In this document: in pieces, positions 9,114 through 16,351 of the stretch
Numbering within the stretch: the stretch's first letter is position 1
Layout of the letters: every line of letters starts with the position of its first letter
Assembly (NCBI GenBank): GCA_964615765.1
Contig: CAZTQN010000005.1
Span: forward strand, 1-64,000
From: CAZTQN01 sp964615765
GTDB taxonomy: Bacteria; Planctomycetota; Phycisphaerae; Phycisphaerales; UBA1924
Direction: 5' to 3'
DNA length: 64,000 nucleotides
The notes under the pieces: generated by a model
Database searches by the model: none
What the model was told of the DNA's origin: nothing
What the model saw: the letters and a program-made list of their open reading frames with translations, nothing else
Position numbers and translations under genes: made by a program

Positions 9114-9767
9114 ATGTTCATTACCGACCGCGATCTTGCCGTGCTCGAGCCCGGGCTCGGGCGCGACGTGGCCTGGGCCGGGCAGACGCTCGCCCGCGGC
9201 ACCGGCACGCTCTCGGGGCGCACGGTCATGATCCCGTCGATGCGCGCCTTCGACGCGGGCGTCCGCGCCGGCATGCTGCTCGTGCTCGGCGGCGCCACCT
9301 TCGAGATCGTCAGCGTCGACTCCGACGAGTCGGTGCTGGTCTCGTCGATGCGCGACAGCGCGCTCGACGAGGCGCGCGTGCCGCCCGGCGGCGTGCCGCC
9401 CGCGCCCGCGTCGATCGTCACCTTTGGCCCGCAGATCCAGACGGTGCACCGGCAGATCCTCGGGATGCTTGGCGTGTCGGAGTTCGCGACCGCCGACCGC
9501 CCGCCGGGCGACCCGCGCGTCGGACGCGAGCGCATCACCAACCCGCGCGACCTGGCCCTGCTCGAAGCGCTCGGAACGCTGCACCTGATCTACGCCGGGG
9601 CCGAGGCCCTGCTCGGGGCCGACTCCGTCGCCGCCGCCAAGGCCCGCGTGTACCGCGACCGCTTCAACCGCGAGCGCTGGCGCGCGACCGCGCTCATCGA
9701 TACCGACGGCGACGGCGTCCCCGACGCGACGCGCCGCATGAACGTGAGCGTGCTGACGCGGGGGTAG
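9114..9767 (+). CDS. Head-tail connector-like protein of the phage module
   Basis: This is a 217-residue protein directly after the capsid gene. The N-terminal half is beta-rich: an opening MFITDRDLAVLEPGLGRDV, then GTLSGRTVMIPSMRAFDAGV and VLGGATFEIVSVDS. The C-terminal half is helical (TNPRDLALLEALGTLHLIYAGAEAL, then a run of Arg/Glu) and ends with TDGDGVPDATRRMNVSVL. Location and the conserved-looking helix (DLALLEALGTLHLIYAGAE) suggest an adaptor or neck protein that joins portal and tail, but I do not recognise a named family. GAAGGGGGACCGC just upstream is a strong ribosome binding site, and GATCCATCACCA at 9078-9089 is shared with the capsid gene leader. Confidence 0.68.
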   Translation: MFITDRDLAVLEPGLGRDVAWAGQTLARGTGTLSGRTVMIPSMRAFDAGVRAGMLLVLGGATFEIVSVDSDESVLVSSMRDSALDEARVPPGGVPPAPASIVTFGPQIQTVHRQILGMLGVSEFATADRPPGDPRVGRERITNPRDLALLEALGTLHLIYAGAEALLGADSVAAAKARVYRDRFNRERWRATALIDTDGDGVPDATRRMNVSVLTRG

Positions 9768-9798
9768 GAAGGGCCGAGGGGGTAGGGCCGAGGGCCAA
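9768..9798. repeat. AGGGCCG heptamer array, copy 1
   Basis: This is a degenerate tandem array of the 7-mer AGGGCCG between two phage-module genes. Related arrays lie at 10265-10301, 10435-10471 (inverted) and 13758-13795. Confidence 0.6.
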
Positions 9799-9817
9799 CG
9801 TGAAGAGGAGGTGCGGT

Positions 9818-10264
9818 GTGTTGATTCTGAATCCGGAAGTGGCGCGGTTTGAGCAGTGGGTGTGGGAGGACGTGGCCGGCGCGTCGATCTCGCGCGGCGC
9901 GACGCGTCGTGTCGAGGCCTGGGGCGATCGGGGGCCGCACCCCGAACTGGTCGACGTGCCGGAGATCCGCACCGTCGTCCGCCTCACGCGGCGTGTCGTC
10001 GGCGGCGACCTGGTCATCCCGCCGCTCGGCACGCTCGGGCTGCTGGTGGTGTACACCGCCCGCGGCGGGAGCGACGCCGGTCGCCGCAAGGTCGAGGTCC
10101 GCTGCGTGCTCACCAGCGTCCGCAGCGACGTGCCCGGCATGCGCGGCGAGCGCCGCCCGCCCGGCTCGCCCATCGCTGGCGCCCAGACGCTCACCTTCGT
10201 CGCCGTCAGCGAGACCGGCGGGCCCGATCCCGTCGTCGTGACGGAGGTCGGGGCGTTGGAGTAG
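9818..10264 (+). CDS. Phage-module protein, possible head-closure or tail component
   Basis: This is a 148-residue protein of unrecognised family. It is beta-rich, with segments such as VPEIRTVVRLTRRVVGG, IPPLGTLGLLVVYTAR, KVEVRCVLTSVRSD and AQTLTFVAVSE. It is probably structural, given its place between the connector-like and tail-like genes. The GTG at 9818 is chosen because AGGAGG at 9806-9811 sits 6 nt upstream. A GTG at 9800 is in frame but would place the Shine-Dalgarno inside the gene. Heptamer repeats flank the gene on both sides, so the repeats have invaded or grown within the module after it settled in the chromosome. Confidence 0.6.
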   Translation: MLILNPEVARFEQWVWEDVAGASISRGATRRVEAWGDRGPHPELVDVPEIRTVVRLTRRVVGGDLVIPPLGTLGLLVVYTARGGSDAGRRKVEVRCVLTSVRSDVPGMRGERRPPGSPIAGAQTLTFVAVSETGGPDPVVVTEVGALE

Positions 10265-10471
10265 GAAGGGCCGAGGGGTTAGGGCCGAGGGCCGAGGGGG
10301 AGCGAAGAAGATCGAGCCGCGAGGTGAGCATGAGAACGAAGTACGGCGCGCGTCGTTGATGAGTGCTTGAGCGTTGGTGCGGTGAAGTGCGGCGTGTGTT
10401 GCTGGTTCATCGCACCAGGTCCCATCCATCCGAACCTCGGCCCTCGGCCCTTGGCCCTCGGCCCTTTCCCA
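10265..10471. repeat. Inverted pair of AGGGCCG heptamer arrays
   Basis: Arrays at 10265-10301 (AGGGCCG orientation) and 10435-10471 (CGGCCCT orientation) are inverted relative to each other around about 130 nt that hold no recognisable gene. Transcribed through, they could fold into a long GC-rich stem. Confidence 0.55.
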
Positions 10472-10482
10472 AGAGACCTCCC

Positions 10483-10860
10483 ATGTCCTCATTCGGCGGA
10501 GCGGCGATCTTCGCGAGCGGGCCGCATCGGTTTGCGGAAGGCTCGTCCGGCGTGCAGTTGATCCAGAACACGGCGCTGTTCCCGGGCGTGCCGGGGCGAT
10601 CGGCGCTCGGGTCTTTGGAGCGGACGGTGACCGTGACCGGGCGCCTGGTCGCGTCGAGCGAAGCGGGCCTGTGGTCGCTGCGCGACGCGATCGCGACGCG
10701 GCTGACCTTCCCGCCGACACGCGGCACCCTCATCGATCAGCACGGCCGCTCGTGGACGGACATGGACTTCGTCACCTTCACCCCGGGCCCGACGGTGGAA
10801 CGCGGCCGCGTGTGGTCGGTGGAGTATTCGGCGCGGTTTGTGCGACTGACGGGCACTTGA
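10483..10860 (+). CDS. Phage-module protein, tail-like
   Basis: This is a 125-residue protein with a Gly-rich start and beta-strand segments (ERTVTVTGRLVASSE, RGRVWSVEYSARFVRLTG). It contains one amphipathic helix, AGLWSLRDAIATRLTFPP. The pattern and position at the end of the head module suggest a tail or adaptor subunit, but no family is recognised. The ATG at 10483 follows AAGAGACCTCCC, a weak ribosome binding site. No further tail, tape-measure, baseplate or lysis genes follow. The next gene is plsY, after a 260-nt repeat region. Confidence 0.55.
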   Translation: MSSFGGAAIFASGPHRFAEGSSGVQLIQNTALFPGVPGRSALGSLERTVTVTGRLVASSEAGLWSLRDAIATRLTFPPTRGTLIDQHGRSWTDMDFVTFTPGPTVERGRVWSVEYSARFVRLTGT

Positions 10861-10870
10861 GAGGCGGGGG

Positions 10871-11098
10871 AAGTGGCGGAGTGGCGGAGTGGTGAAGTGG
10901 CCGAGTGGCGAAGTGGCAAAGTGGCAAAGTGGCGAAGTGGCGAAGTGGGGCCGACGCGAGACCGTTCCGCATCGCTGCGTGATTCGGCTGGCTGCGAGTG
11001 ATCCACTTGGCCACCTTGCGACCTCGCCACTCTGACCACTCTGCCACTCCGCCACTCCGCCACTCCGCCACTTCCCCTCCCACCACTCCGCCACTTCC
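10871..11098. repeat. Inverted pair of GTGGCRRA octamer arrays
   Basis: About nine tandem copies of the 8-mer GTGGCGGA/GTGGCGAA/GTGGCAAA run from 10871 to 10948. The reverse-complement form (CCACTCCG and variants) runs from 11001 to 11098, separated by about 50 nt. Similar octamers occur at 22001-22067, 37483-37540 and 39739-39817. No gene is seen in the region. Confidence 0.65.
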
Positions 11099-11109
11099 CG
11101 CTCGTCCGC

Positions 11110-11115
11110 TACACT
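11110..11115 (+). promoter_or_regulatory. -10 box immediately before plsY (leaderless)
   Basis: TACACT ends 5 nt before the GTG start of plsY, so transcription would begin at or next to the start codon. No Shine-Dalgarno sequence and no clear -35 element are present. Confidence 0.5.
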
Positions 11116-11120
11116 CGGCC

Positions 11121-11936
11121 GTGTTTGACGGCGGTGGAACCAGCGGGCTGTGGGTAGGGGCGGGACTTGCGGTGGCCGGCGCGTATGTGCTGGGGTCGAT
11201 TCCCTTTGGCGTGCTGATCGCGCGGGCCAAGGGTGTGGACATTCGGCGGCATGGGTCGGGGAACATCGGTGCGACCAATGTCGGGCGCGTGCTCGGGCGC
11301 AAGTTCGGGCTGGTGTGCTTTGCGCTGGATTTCCTCAAGGGCTTGGTGCCGAGCGCGGCGTTTGGGGTGTGGGTGACGAGTTTCGGCGGCGGAAGCGCTG
11401 AGGACGGCGGCGGGCTGGGCGCGGCGGAGATTCTGGCGTGGCTGCTGGTGGCGGCCGCCGCGATCGCGGGGCATGTGTTGCCGGTGTGGCTCAAGTTCAA
11501 GGGCGGGAAGGGCGTGGCGACCAGCGCGGGGGCGCTGCTCGGCGTGTTCCCGGTGATGACCGTCGGCGTGGTGGCGGCGGCGGCGGTGTGGATGATGGTG
11601 GCCAAGTGGACGCGGATGGTGGGCGTGTCGTCGTGCGCGGCGGCCGTCAGTCTGCCGGTGATGGTCATGCTGGCGCCGAGTGCCGCACGCGGGCTCGGCG
11701 TGCCCTTGTGGAACACGGGCGCGGACGCGGCGGCGGGTGATGGCGGCGCGAGTGTCGGCGTGGCGTGGCCGTATGTCGTCGTCAGCGCGCTGCTCGCGGC
11801 GGGTGTGGTGTATCTGCACCGCGGGAATATTCAGCGCACGCTCGCGGGCACCGAGCCCAAGATCGGCGCGAGCAAATCACTCGCGACGCAGCACGCGGCG
11901 GCGGCGCGGGTCAACGGCACGGGAGAAACGCGGTGA
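11121..11936 (+). CDS. plsY: Glycerol-3-phosphate acyltransferase PlsY
   Basis: This is an integral membrane enzyme that transfers an acyl group from acyl-phosphate to glycerol-3-phosphate, the first step of phospholipid synthesis. All family motifs are present: GSIPFGVLIARAKG, the GSGNIGATNVGR motif, and GKGVATSAGALLG in the third conserved loop. Several hydrophobic segments separate them. At 271 residues it is longer than the usual 200-220. The additions lie in the loop after the second motif (Gly/Glu-rich) and near residues 195-210, plus a polar C-terminus. GTG 11121 is chosen because TACACT lies 5 nt upstream and the reading frame upstream consists of octamer repeat. It overlaps the next gene by 4 nt (GTGA). 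Confidence 0.92.
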   Translation: MFDGGGTSGLWVGAGLAVAGAYVLGSIPFGVLIARAKGVDIRRHGSGNIGATNVGRVLGRKFGLVCFALDFLKGLVPSAAFGVWVTSFGGGSAEDGGGLGAAEILAWLLVAAAAIAGHVLPVWLKFKGGKGVATSAGALLGVFPVMTVGVVAAAAVWMMVAKWTRMVGVSSCAAAVSLPVMVMLAPSAARGLGVPLWNTGADAAAGDGGASVGVAWPYVVVSALLAAGVVYLHRGNIQRTLAGTEPKIGASKSLATQHAAAARVNGTGETR

Positions 11937-12886
11937 GCGGTGCGGCGGCGGAGATGACCGGTTCGGCGGCGGCGCGGGGGACGTTCGCGAAAGTCGCGGT
12001 CGCGCTCGGCGACATCAAGCTCGCGCACTCCGTGTTCGCGCTGCCGTTTGCGGTGCTTGGGGTGTTTCTGGCGTGGCGTGGGCCTGAGGGCGATGGGGGC
12101 GGGTGGGCGCGGTTGGCGGGGCAGTTGGCGCTGGTGGTGGTGTGCATGGTGCTGGCGCGGACGTGGGCGATGCTCATCAACCGGCTGGCGGATCATCGGC
12201 TGGACGCGATGAACCCGCGGACGGCGCGGCGGGCGGTGGCGTCGGGGAAGCTCGCCGCGGGCGATGCGCGGTCGATGGCGCTGGTGTCGGGCGCGCTGCT
12301 GATCGTCGCGAGCGCGGGGTTCTGGCTGTGGTTTGCGAACCCGTGGCCGGTAGCGCTGAGCGTGCCGGTGCTGGGGTGGCTGGCGCTGTATTCGTATACC
12401 AAGCGGTTCACGGCGCTGTGTCACATCGTGCTGGGGATGGCGCTGGCGGCGAGCCCGCTGGCGGCGGCGCTGGCGGTGCGGCCGGAGGCGCTGGCGGACA
12501 CGCCGTCGGTGTGGTGGCTGGCGGGGATGGTGGTCGCGTGGGTGGCGGGGTTTGATGTGATCTACGCGCTGCAGGACTTTGAGTTTGATCTGTCGCAGCG
12601 CCTGTACAGCGTGCCGAGCACGCTGGGGCCGACGGGCGCGATCTGGGTCAGCCGCGTGCTGCACGCGGGGGCGCTGGCGATGCTGGTGATGGCGTGGCGG
12701 AGCGACGCGCGACTGGGGCCGGTGTTCGGCGCGGCGGTGGTGCTGGTGGGCGGGCTGTTGGTGCTGGAGCACGCGGTGCTCGCCGTACGCGGCAAGGCGG
12801 GCCTGCAGATGGCGTTCTTCACGATCAACGGGATCGTGAGCTGCGTGCTGGGTGTGGCGGGGGTGGTGGATTTGGTGGGGCGGTAG
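11933..12886 (+). CDS. UbiA-family prenyltransferase
   Basis: This is a polytopic membrane prenyltransferase of 317 residues. The first Asp-rich motif, NRLADHRLDAMNPRTARR, and the second, GFDVIYALQDFEFD, bind the prenyl diphosphate through Mg2+. Family members attach a polyprenyl tail to an aromatic ring in ubiquinone or menaquinone synthesis. The NPRTARR form of the motif is typical of 4-hydroxybenzoate polyprenyltransferase and of MqnP in the futalosine menaquinone route. I cannot decide between them, though planctomycetes generally make menaquinone. The start GTG overlaps the plsY stop (GTGA), implying translational coupling. Confidence 0.88.
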   Translation: MSGAAAEMTGSAAARGTFAKVAVALGDIKLAHSVFALPFAVLGVFLAWRGPEGDGGGWARLAGQLALVVVCMVLARTWAMLINRLADHRLDAMNPRTARRAVASGKLAAGDARSMALVSGALLIVASAGFWLWFANPWPVALSVPVLGWLALYSYTKRFTALCHIVLGMALAASPLAAALAVRPEALADTPSVWWLAGMVVAWVAGFDVIYALQDFEFDLSQRLYSVPSTLGPTGAIWVSRVLHAGALAMLVMAWRSDARLGPVFGAAVVLVGGLLVLEHAVLAVRGKAGLQMAFFTINGIVSCVLGVAGVVDLVGR

Positions 12887-13140
12887 GGGATAGAGGCCAG
12901 AGGTCAGGGGACAGGGAAGAAGAAGAAGAGAAGAAGAAGACAAACCCACCCCCCTGCCCCCTCCCTCTGGGAGGGGGTGGAGACGGGGGCAGGGGATAGA
13001 GGTCAGAGGTCAGAGGTCAGGGAAGAAAAGAAGTACAGAGAAGAGAAGACAGAACCCACCCCCTGCCCTCCCAAGCCCCTTTCCCTCTTCTCTGAGACTC
13101 TGTGCGAACTTTGGGTGCTCTGTGGACGGCTCTTTGTTTG
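12887..13140. repeat. Mosaic of intergenic repeats between ubiA and mscL
   Basis: No gene is seen from 12887 to 13302. The segment contains GAGGTCA-type heptamers (12888-12913 and 12995-13027) and a purine-rich GAAGAAGAAG run. A perfect 9-bp hairpin is present: CCCCCTCCC at 12957-12965 pairs with GGGAGGGGG at 12969-12977, with a TCT loop. A partial copy of the hairpin word lies at 13058-13077, followed by a TCTCTGAGACTCTGTG...CTCTGTGGACGG module (13091-13132). From 13141 to 13302 I see only the mscL leader. Confidence 0.6.
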
Positions 13141-13302
13141 GGCGATGTACGTAATGGCCCCCATGTAGGGGTTGTCTCCGGAGAAACGAGTCGCTATTTT
13201 GACGGGCGTTTCGGCCGTTGGCTGGCAGGACGGGTGGGGGCGGCGACGGCGAGAACGCGCGTGGGCTTGGCCGACGCGGCGGGTTCACCAAGGAGATTGC
13301 GC

Positions 13303-13755
13303 ATGGGTCTGCTCACCGAGTTTCGCGAGTTCGCTCTCAAGGGCAACGTGCTGGACATGGCGGTCGGGGTGATCATCGGCGGGGCGTTCGGTGGGATCGT
13401 GAGCTCGATGATCTCCGACCTGATCATGCCGGTGGTGGGCATGGCCGGGAACGCGAACTTCAAGGACTCGTACATCCCGCTGTCGAAGTCGGCGCGGGAC
13501 GCGGTGACGGCGGCGGGTGACAAGGCGTTGCCGCTCGCCGAGGCGCAGAAGGCCGGCGCGGTGCTGGCCTACGGCAACTTCATCACCGTGACGGTGAACT
13601 TCCTGATCCTGGCGTTCATCCTGTTCATGGTGGTGAAGGCGTTCAACACGGCGAAGAAGCGGTTCGAAGCGGAGAAGCCGGCGCCGGCGCCCGCGGGCCC
13701 GTCGGCCGAGCAGAAGCTGCTGATGGAGATCCGCGATCTGCTGGCGAGGAAGTGA
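13303..13755 (+). CDS. mscL: Large-conductance mechanosensitive channel MscL
   Basis: This is a homopentameric membrane channel that opens at high membrane tension to release solutes on osmotic downshock. At 150 residues the length is typical. The N-terminal amphipathic helix MGLLTEFREFALKGNVLDMA leads into TM1 (VGVIIGGAFGGIVSSMISDL, containing the pore constriction). A periplasmic loop follows, then TM2 (FITVTVNFLILAFILFMVVKAFN) and a C-terminal charged helix (EQKLLMEIRDLLARK). The ATG at 13303 has AAGGAGA 8 nt upstream. A strong rho-independent terminator follows at 13808-13837, so this is a monocistronic unit. Confidence 0.97.
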   Translation: MGLLTEFREFALKGNVLDMAVGVIIGGAFGGIVSSMISDLIMPVVGMAGNANFKDSYIPLSKSARDAVTAAGDKALPLAEAQKAGAVLAYGNFITVTVNFLILAFILFMVVKAFNTAKKRFEAEKPAPAPAGPSAEQKLLMEIRDLLARK

Positions 13756-13757
13756 GC

Positions 13758-13795
13758 GGGAAGGGCCGAGGGCCTAGGGCCGAGGGCCGAGGGGT
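13758..13795. repeat. AGGGCCG heptamer array, copy 4
   Basis: Tandem AGGGCCG/AGGGCCT heptamers lie directly after the mscL stop codon and match the arrays at 9768, 10265 and 10435. Confidence 0.6.
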
Positions 13796-13807
13796 GGGAC
13801 GATGGGC

Positions 13808-13837
13808 GCGGGCTCCTTTTAGGGGCCCGCTTTTTTT
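13808..13837 (+). terminator. Rho-independent terminator of mscL
   Basis: A nine-pair stem (13808-13816 with 13822-13830, one T-G wobble) has a TTTTA loop and is followed by seven T residues at 13831-13837. This is the clearest intrinsic terminator in the window. Confidence 0.9.
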
Positions 13838-13846
13838 GATGCCGTC

Positions 13847-13947
13847 CACAGAGTGCTCAGAGGATGCACAGAGGGCGCGGAGCGTTGATGCTCAGGCCGT
13901 TTCTCTGGGGACTCTGTGTGGTCTTTGGGTGCTTTGTGGACGGCGCT
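13847..13947. repeat. CTCTGTGGACGG-type repeat pair (inverted)
   Basis: GTCCACAGAGTGCTCAGAGG at the left and CTCTGTGTGG...TTTGTGGACGGCGC at the right are inverted versions of one module. It is also seen at 13091-13132, 18484-18532, 21847-21885 and 37684-37730. It lies between the convergent genes mscL and sixA. Confidence 0.55.
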
Positions 13948-14538
13948 TCACGTGCCTTGGGGCAGCGCGGCGTCGTCGGGGAGGCGGAGGCGTTCGACCA
14001 GGCGGGCCGAGCCGATGGCGCTGTTGGCGCGGGACTCGAGCGACACGAGTTCGCCGGTCTTGAGGACGAGGCTTTCGGGGGGCAGGCCGGCGGAGAGGAC
14101 GCTGATGAGTTCGGCGAGCTGGGGGTTGTGGCCCACGATGAGGAGGGCGCGCTGGTCGGCGTGGCGCTGGATGAGGTCGAGGGCGCCGGAGACGGGGCGG
14201 TCGACTTCGAGGGCGGGGTCGGTGATGACTTCGCGGTCGAGGGCGGCGGCGATGATGCGTGCGGTCTGGATGGCGCGCGGGTAGCGGCTGGAGAGGACGA
14301 ACTTGATGCGGCGTTCGACGAGGGGGAGGTGCTGGGCGAGGTAGCGGGCCTGGGCGTAGCCGCGGGGCATGAGGGGGCGGTCCCAGTCGGCGGGGTAGCC
14401 GTCGGGGCGGGGGAACTCGGCGGTGGGGGTTGGTGCGTCGACGGCCTTGCCGTGGCGGACGATGTGGAGGCGCACCGGGAGCTCCGTGGGGTCGGGGTCG
14501 GGGGGGTTCTCAGCAGCGCGGGGAGTATCGGCGGGCAT
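13948..14538 (-). CDS. SixA-type phosphohistidine phosphatase
   Basis: This is a 196-residue histidine-phosphatase superfamily protein. The catalytic RHG motif is at the start (LHIVRHGKA), and the second catalytic His sits in LLIVGHNPQLAELISVL. SSRYPRAIQTARII is the conserved SSPxxRAxQTA-like segment. SixA proteins remove phosphate from phosphohistidine in signalling or phosphotransfer proteins, and that substrate is inferred here. The ATG at 14538 is chosen because the frame upstream gives only low-complexity Arg/Pro-rich sequence. The roughly 410 nt between this start and queE (14539-14948) contain no gene, RNA or repeat that I can recognise. Confidence 0.85.
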   Translation of the reverse strand: MPADTPRAAENPPDPDPTELPVRLHIVRHGKAVDAPTPTAEFPRPDGYPADWDRPLMPRGYAQARYLAQHLPLVERRIKFVLSSRYPRAIQTARIIAAALDREVITDPALEVDRPVSGALDLIQRHADQRALLIVGHNPQLAELISVLSAGLPPESLVLKTGELVSLESRANSAIGSARLVERLRLPDDAALPQGT

Positions 14539-14948
14539 GCCGAAGATCTTGACGCGGGTGTGCGGGGAGTGCAAGGGGAAAAGTGCGCGGGCTCGGGTGC
14601 TTGGGCGAGAAACCCGGCGAGCGGGTAGAACGGTGCGCGTAGGCATGTGCGCGTAGAACAAGGACCGACTCAGACGTGGAACCGGCCCTTGTTCACGAAT
14701 CGGAATGTGTGAGGAACGCGGCTGGGCGTTCGGGAGGGGTCGGTTGCCGGCCGCGGGTTGGGAAGCGGCGCGGCGGGTTGGTCGGCGCGCGGCGGCGCGA
14801 CGCACATGAAATCGGTCTTCACGAGGGATGAGATTCGGTCGGGGCGAAAACCGTTCGCCGAGAGCGGGGATGGTGGCGGACAGACCCGGAGATGAGGGGG
14901 TCGGCGACGGCGTTGGCGGGGCGGCGCGGGCGTTTTATGCGGCGTTTG

Positions 14949-15743
14949 TCAGGTGCCGCGGGTGTGTCCGAAGAGTTCGATGTGGAGGCGGTGGGCGTAG
15001 CGGAAGCCGCGGGCGAGGCAGGCGGCGAGGACAAGGTCTCGGAGCGCGGGCGCGGGCGTGGTCACGCCCTCGGGCATGAGGAGGACTTCGCTCGGCGCCA
15101 CGGGCGGGAGGCGGGCCAGTAGCGCGTCGATCTCGGCGAGGTCAGCGGCGGAAGAGACGACGAACTTGAGTTGCCGCGACGGCGACGGGTAGCGCGTCAG
15201 CAGTTCGGTGAGGACGGGAATGTTGATGCGGCGCTCGTCGTGGCGCGCCGACCAGACGTGCAGCGGGTCGCGCGGGTCATCGCGCGGCGTGGAGTTCGCG
15301 AGCTTCGGGCTGATCGACATGAGATGGCACGTCAGCGGGAACTCGGCGCTCGGGGGCGTGGGAATCGTGGTGCCGGCGGTCTCGATGGTGATGTGCATCG
15401 CGGCCCCCACCCCCCCCACCCCCCCCACCCCCTGCCCCCCACCGCCTGCAGACTCGCGCGGTGCGGCGAGGCGGGCGGAGAGTTCGCACAGTTCGGGGAA
15501 GAGCATGGGCTCGCCGCCGGTGAGGACGGCGTGGCGGAGGTTGGTGGCGCGGGCCCAGGCGACGAGGTCGTCAACGGAGCGGGCGTCGCCTTCGGGGGAC
15601 CACGAGGCGTATGGGGTGTCGCACCAGGCGCAGCGGAGGTTGCAGCCGGACAGGCGGATGAAGGCGGAGGGGACGCCGGTGAGGGCGCCTTCGCCTTGGA
15701 CGGAGGTGAAGAGTTCGGAGATCTGGAGGTAGCGGTCGGACAT
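14949..15743 (-). CDS. queE: 7-carboxy-7-deazaguanine synthase QueE
   Basis: This radical SAM enzyme converts 6-carboxytetrahydropterin to 7-carboxy-7-deazaguanine in queuosine (tRNA wobble modification) synthesis. Cys34, Cys38 and Cys41 in SGCNLRCAWCDT form the 4Fe-4S site, and FTSVQGEG at the N-terminus and LTGGEPML are family hallmarks. The protein ends HRLHIELFGHTRGT, also typical. The 264-residue length is slightly long because of a Gly/Val insertion, GGGGQGVGGVGGVG, encoded by near-perfect 9-nt C-rich repeats at 15405-15441. The ATG at 15743 is preferred over a GTG four codons upstream. Its partner queC lies 1.8 kb upstream on the same strand, beyond two foreign-looking genes. Confidence 0.93.
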   Translation of the reverse strand: MSDRYLQISELFTSVQGEGALTGVPSAFIRLSGCNLRCAWCDTPYASWSPEGDARSVDDLVAWARATNLRHAVLTGGEPMLFPELCELSARLAAPRESAGGGGQGVGGVGGVGAAMHITIETAGTTIPTPPSAEFPLTCHLMSISPKLANSTPRDDPRDPLHVWSARHDERRINIPVLTELLTRYPSPSRQLKFVVSSAADLAEIDALLARLPPVAPSEVLLMPEGVTTPAPALRDLVLAACLARGFRYAHRLHIELFGHTRGT

Positions 15744-15757
15744 GAGGCGTCGCACTT

Positions 15758-15781
15758 GCGTTACGAATTGATCGCGTTACG
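15758..15781. promoter_or_regulatory. Direct repeat upstream of queE (possible operator)
   Basis: GCGTTACG occurs at 15758-15765 and again at 15774-15781, a 16-bp period, 15 nt upstream of the queE start. Spaced identical half-sites of this kind can be an operator, but no regulator is known here. Confidence 0.3.
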
Positions 15782-15787
15782 TGAATG

Positions 15788-16351
15788 CTACACTGTCATG
15801 CGGCGCACGAAGCCTCGCCAGTTTTGGCACGACCACGATAGCGAGCTTGGAAGAGGCGGCTCACTTGGCTGTACTTGACGACAGCGCCGCGCCAGTGATA
15901 CGGCGGCATTTCGGGCCGAGCGAGCATCGGTCCTAGGCCCCTCCGAACCTTCATCGGTTGACCCTGTATTTAGAAACTCAATCCAGTTCTCCAAACGATC
16001 CTTCGGAAACACAAAAACTACTTGATCAAAGAGTTGGACAGAAATGTCACTTTCTCTTGCAAGCTGCACGAACTTAGACTTGAGTGCGGAAGGATCAGCA
16101 CAGTTGTCATCGCAGTCTGCAATGACCATGAGCGTCGTTTTCCCACCCAGCGATGCACATGCTCGCAACTCGGCCGGAAACCGCTTCAGCACCTCGGCGC
16201 GACTTCCGCAGGGAACAAAACGCACTTTCTGGGAGGAGTTGGGTCGAAGCCAGGGTGGGTCGATGGCCTTGATGAACGCATTGACGAATATTGAGTCGAG
16301 ACTGTCTCGAACTCCTTCGCAAAGACACACGATCTGAGTTCGCTTAGCCAT
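15788..16351 (-). CDS. TOPRIM-like protein paired with AAA ATPase (putative defence effector)
   Basis: This is a 187-residue protein. Its N-terminal beta strand IVCLCEG (Glu12) and the later LMVIADCDDN (Asp79, Asp81) match the Glu...DxD metal-binding layout of TOPRIM folds. PKDRLENWIEFL (116-127) resembles a segment common in DUF4276- and RloB-like TOPRIM proteins. Such proteins pair with AAA ATPases in anti-phage modules (OLD-like, PARIS AriB, RloAB), where they act as nucleases or effectors. Nuclease activity here is inferred only. The start codon overlaps the end of the ATPase gene by 8 nt, so the pair is translationally coupled. Base composition is visibly more A/T-rich than flanking queE and queC, indicating transfer. 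Confidence 0.68.
   Translation of the reverse strand: MAKRTQIVCLCEGVRDSLDSIFVNAFIKAIDPPWLRPNSSQKVRFVPCGSRAEVLKRFPAELRACASLGGKTTLMVIADCDDNCADPSALKSKFVQLARESDISVQLFDQVVFVFPKDRLENWIEFLNTGSTDEGSEGPRTDARSARNAAVSLARRCRQVQPSEPPLPSSLSWSCQNWRGFVRRMTV

Noticed and set aside
5624..10860. Complete active prophage
   Set aside because: No integrase, terminase, repressor, tape measure, baseplate or lysis gene, and no attachment-site duplication, is visible around the module.
10871..11098. CRISPR array
   Set aside because: Units are 8-nt degenerate tandem repeats without unique spacers, and no cas genes are present.
13864..14628. Plus-strand 254-residue frame
   Set aside because: It is antisense to the SixA-type gene, whose catalytic motifs are clear, and its translation is Gly/Glu/Asp low complexity.
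14539..14948. Hidden small gene or RNA in the 410-nt gap between sixA and queE
   Set aside because: I looked for ribosomal-protein-like peptides, tRNA-like folds and repeats on both strands and found nothing convincing.
15785..15798. TACACT followed by ATG on the plus strand at 15789-15800
   Set aside because: The frame that follows is antisense to the TOPRIM-like gene and does not resemble a protein. The box may be chance or a relic of the pre-insertion locus.
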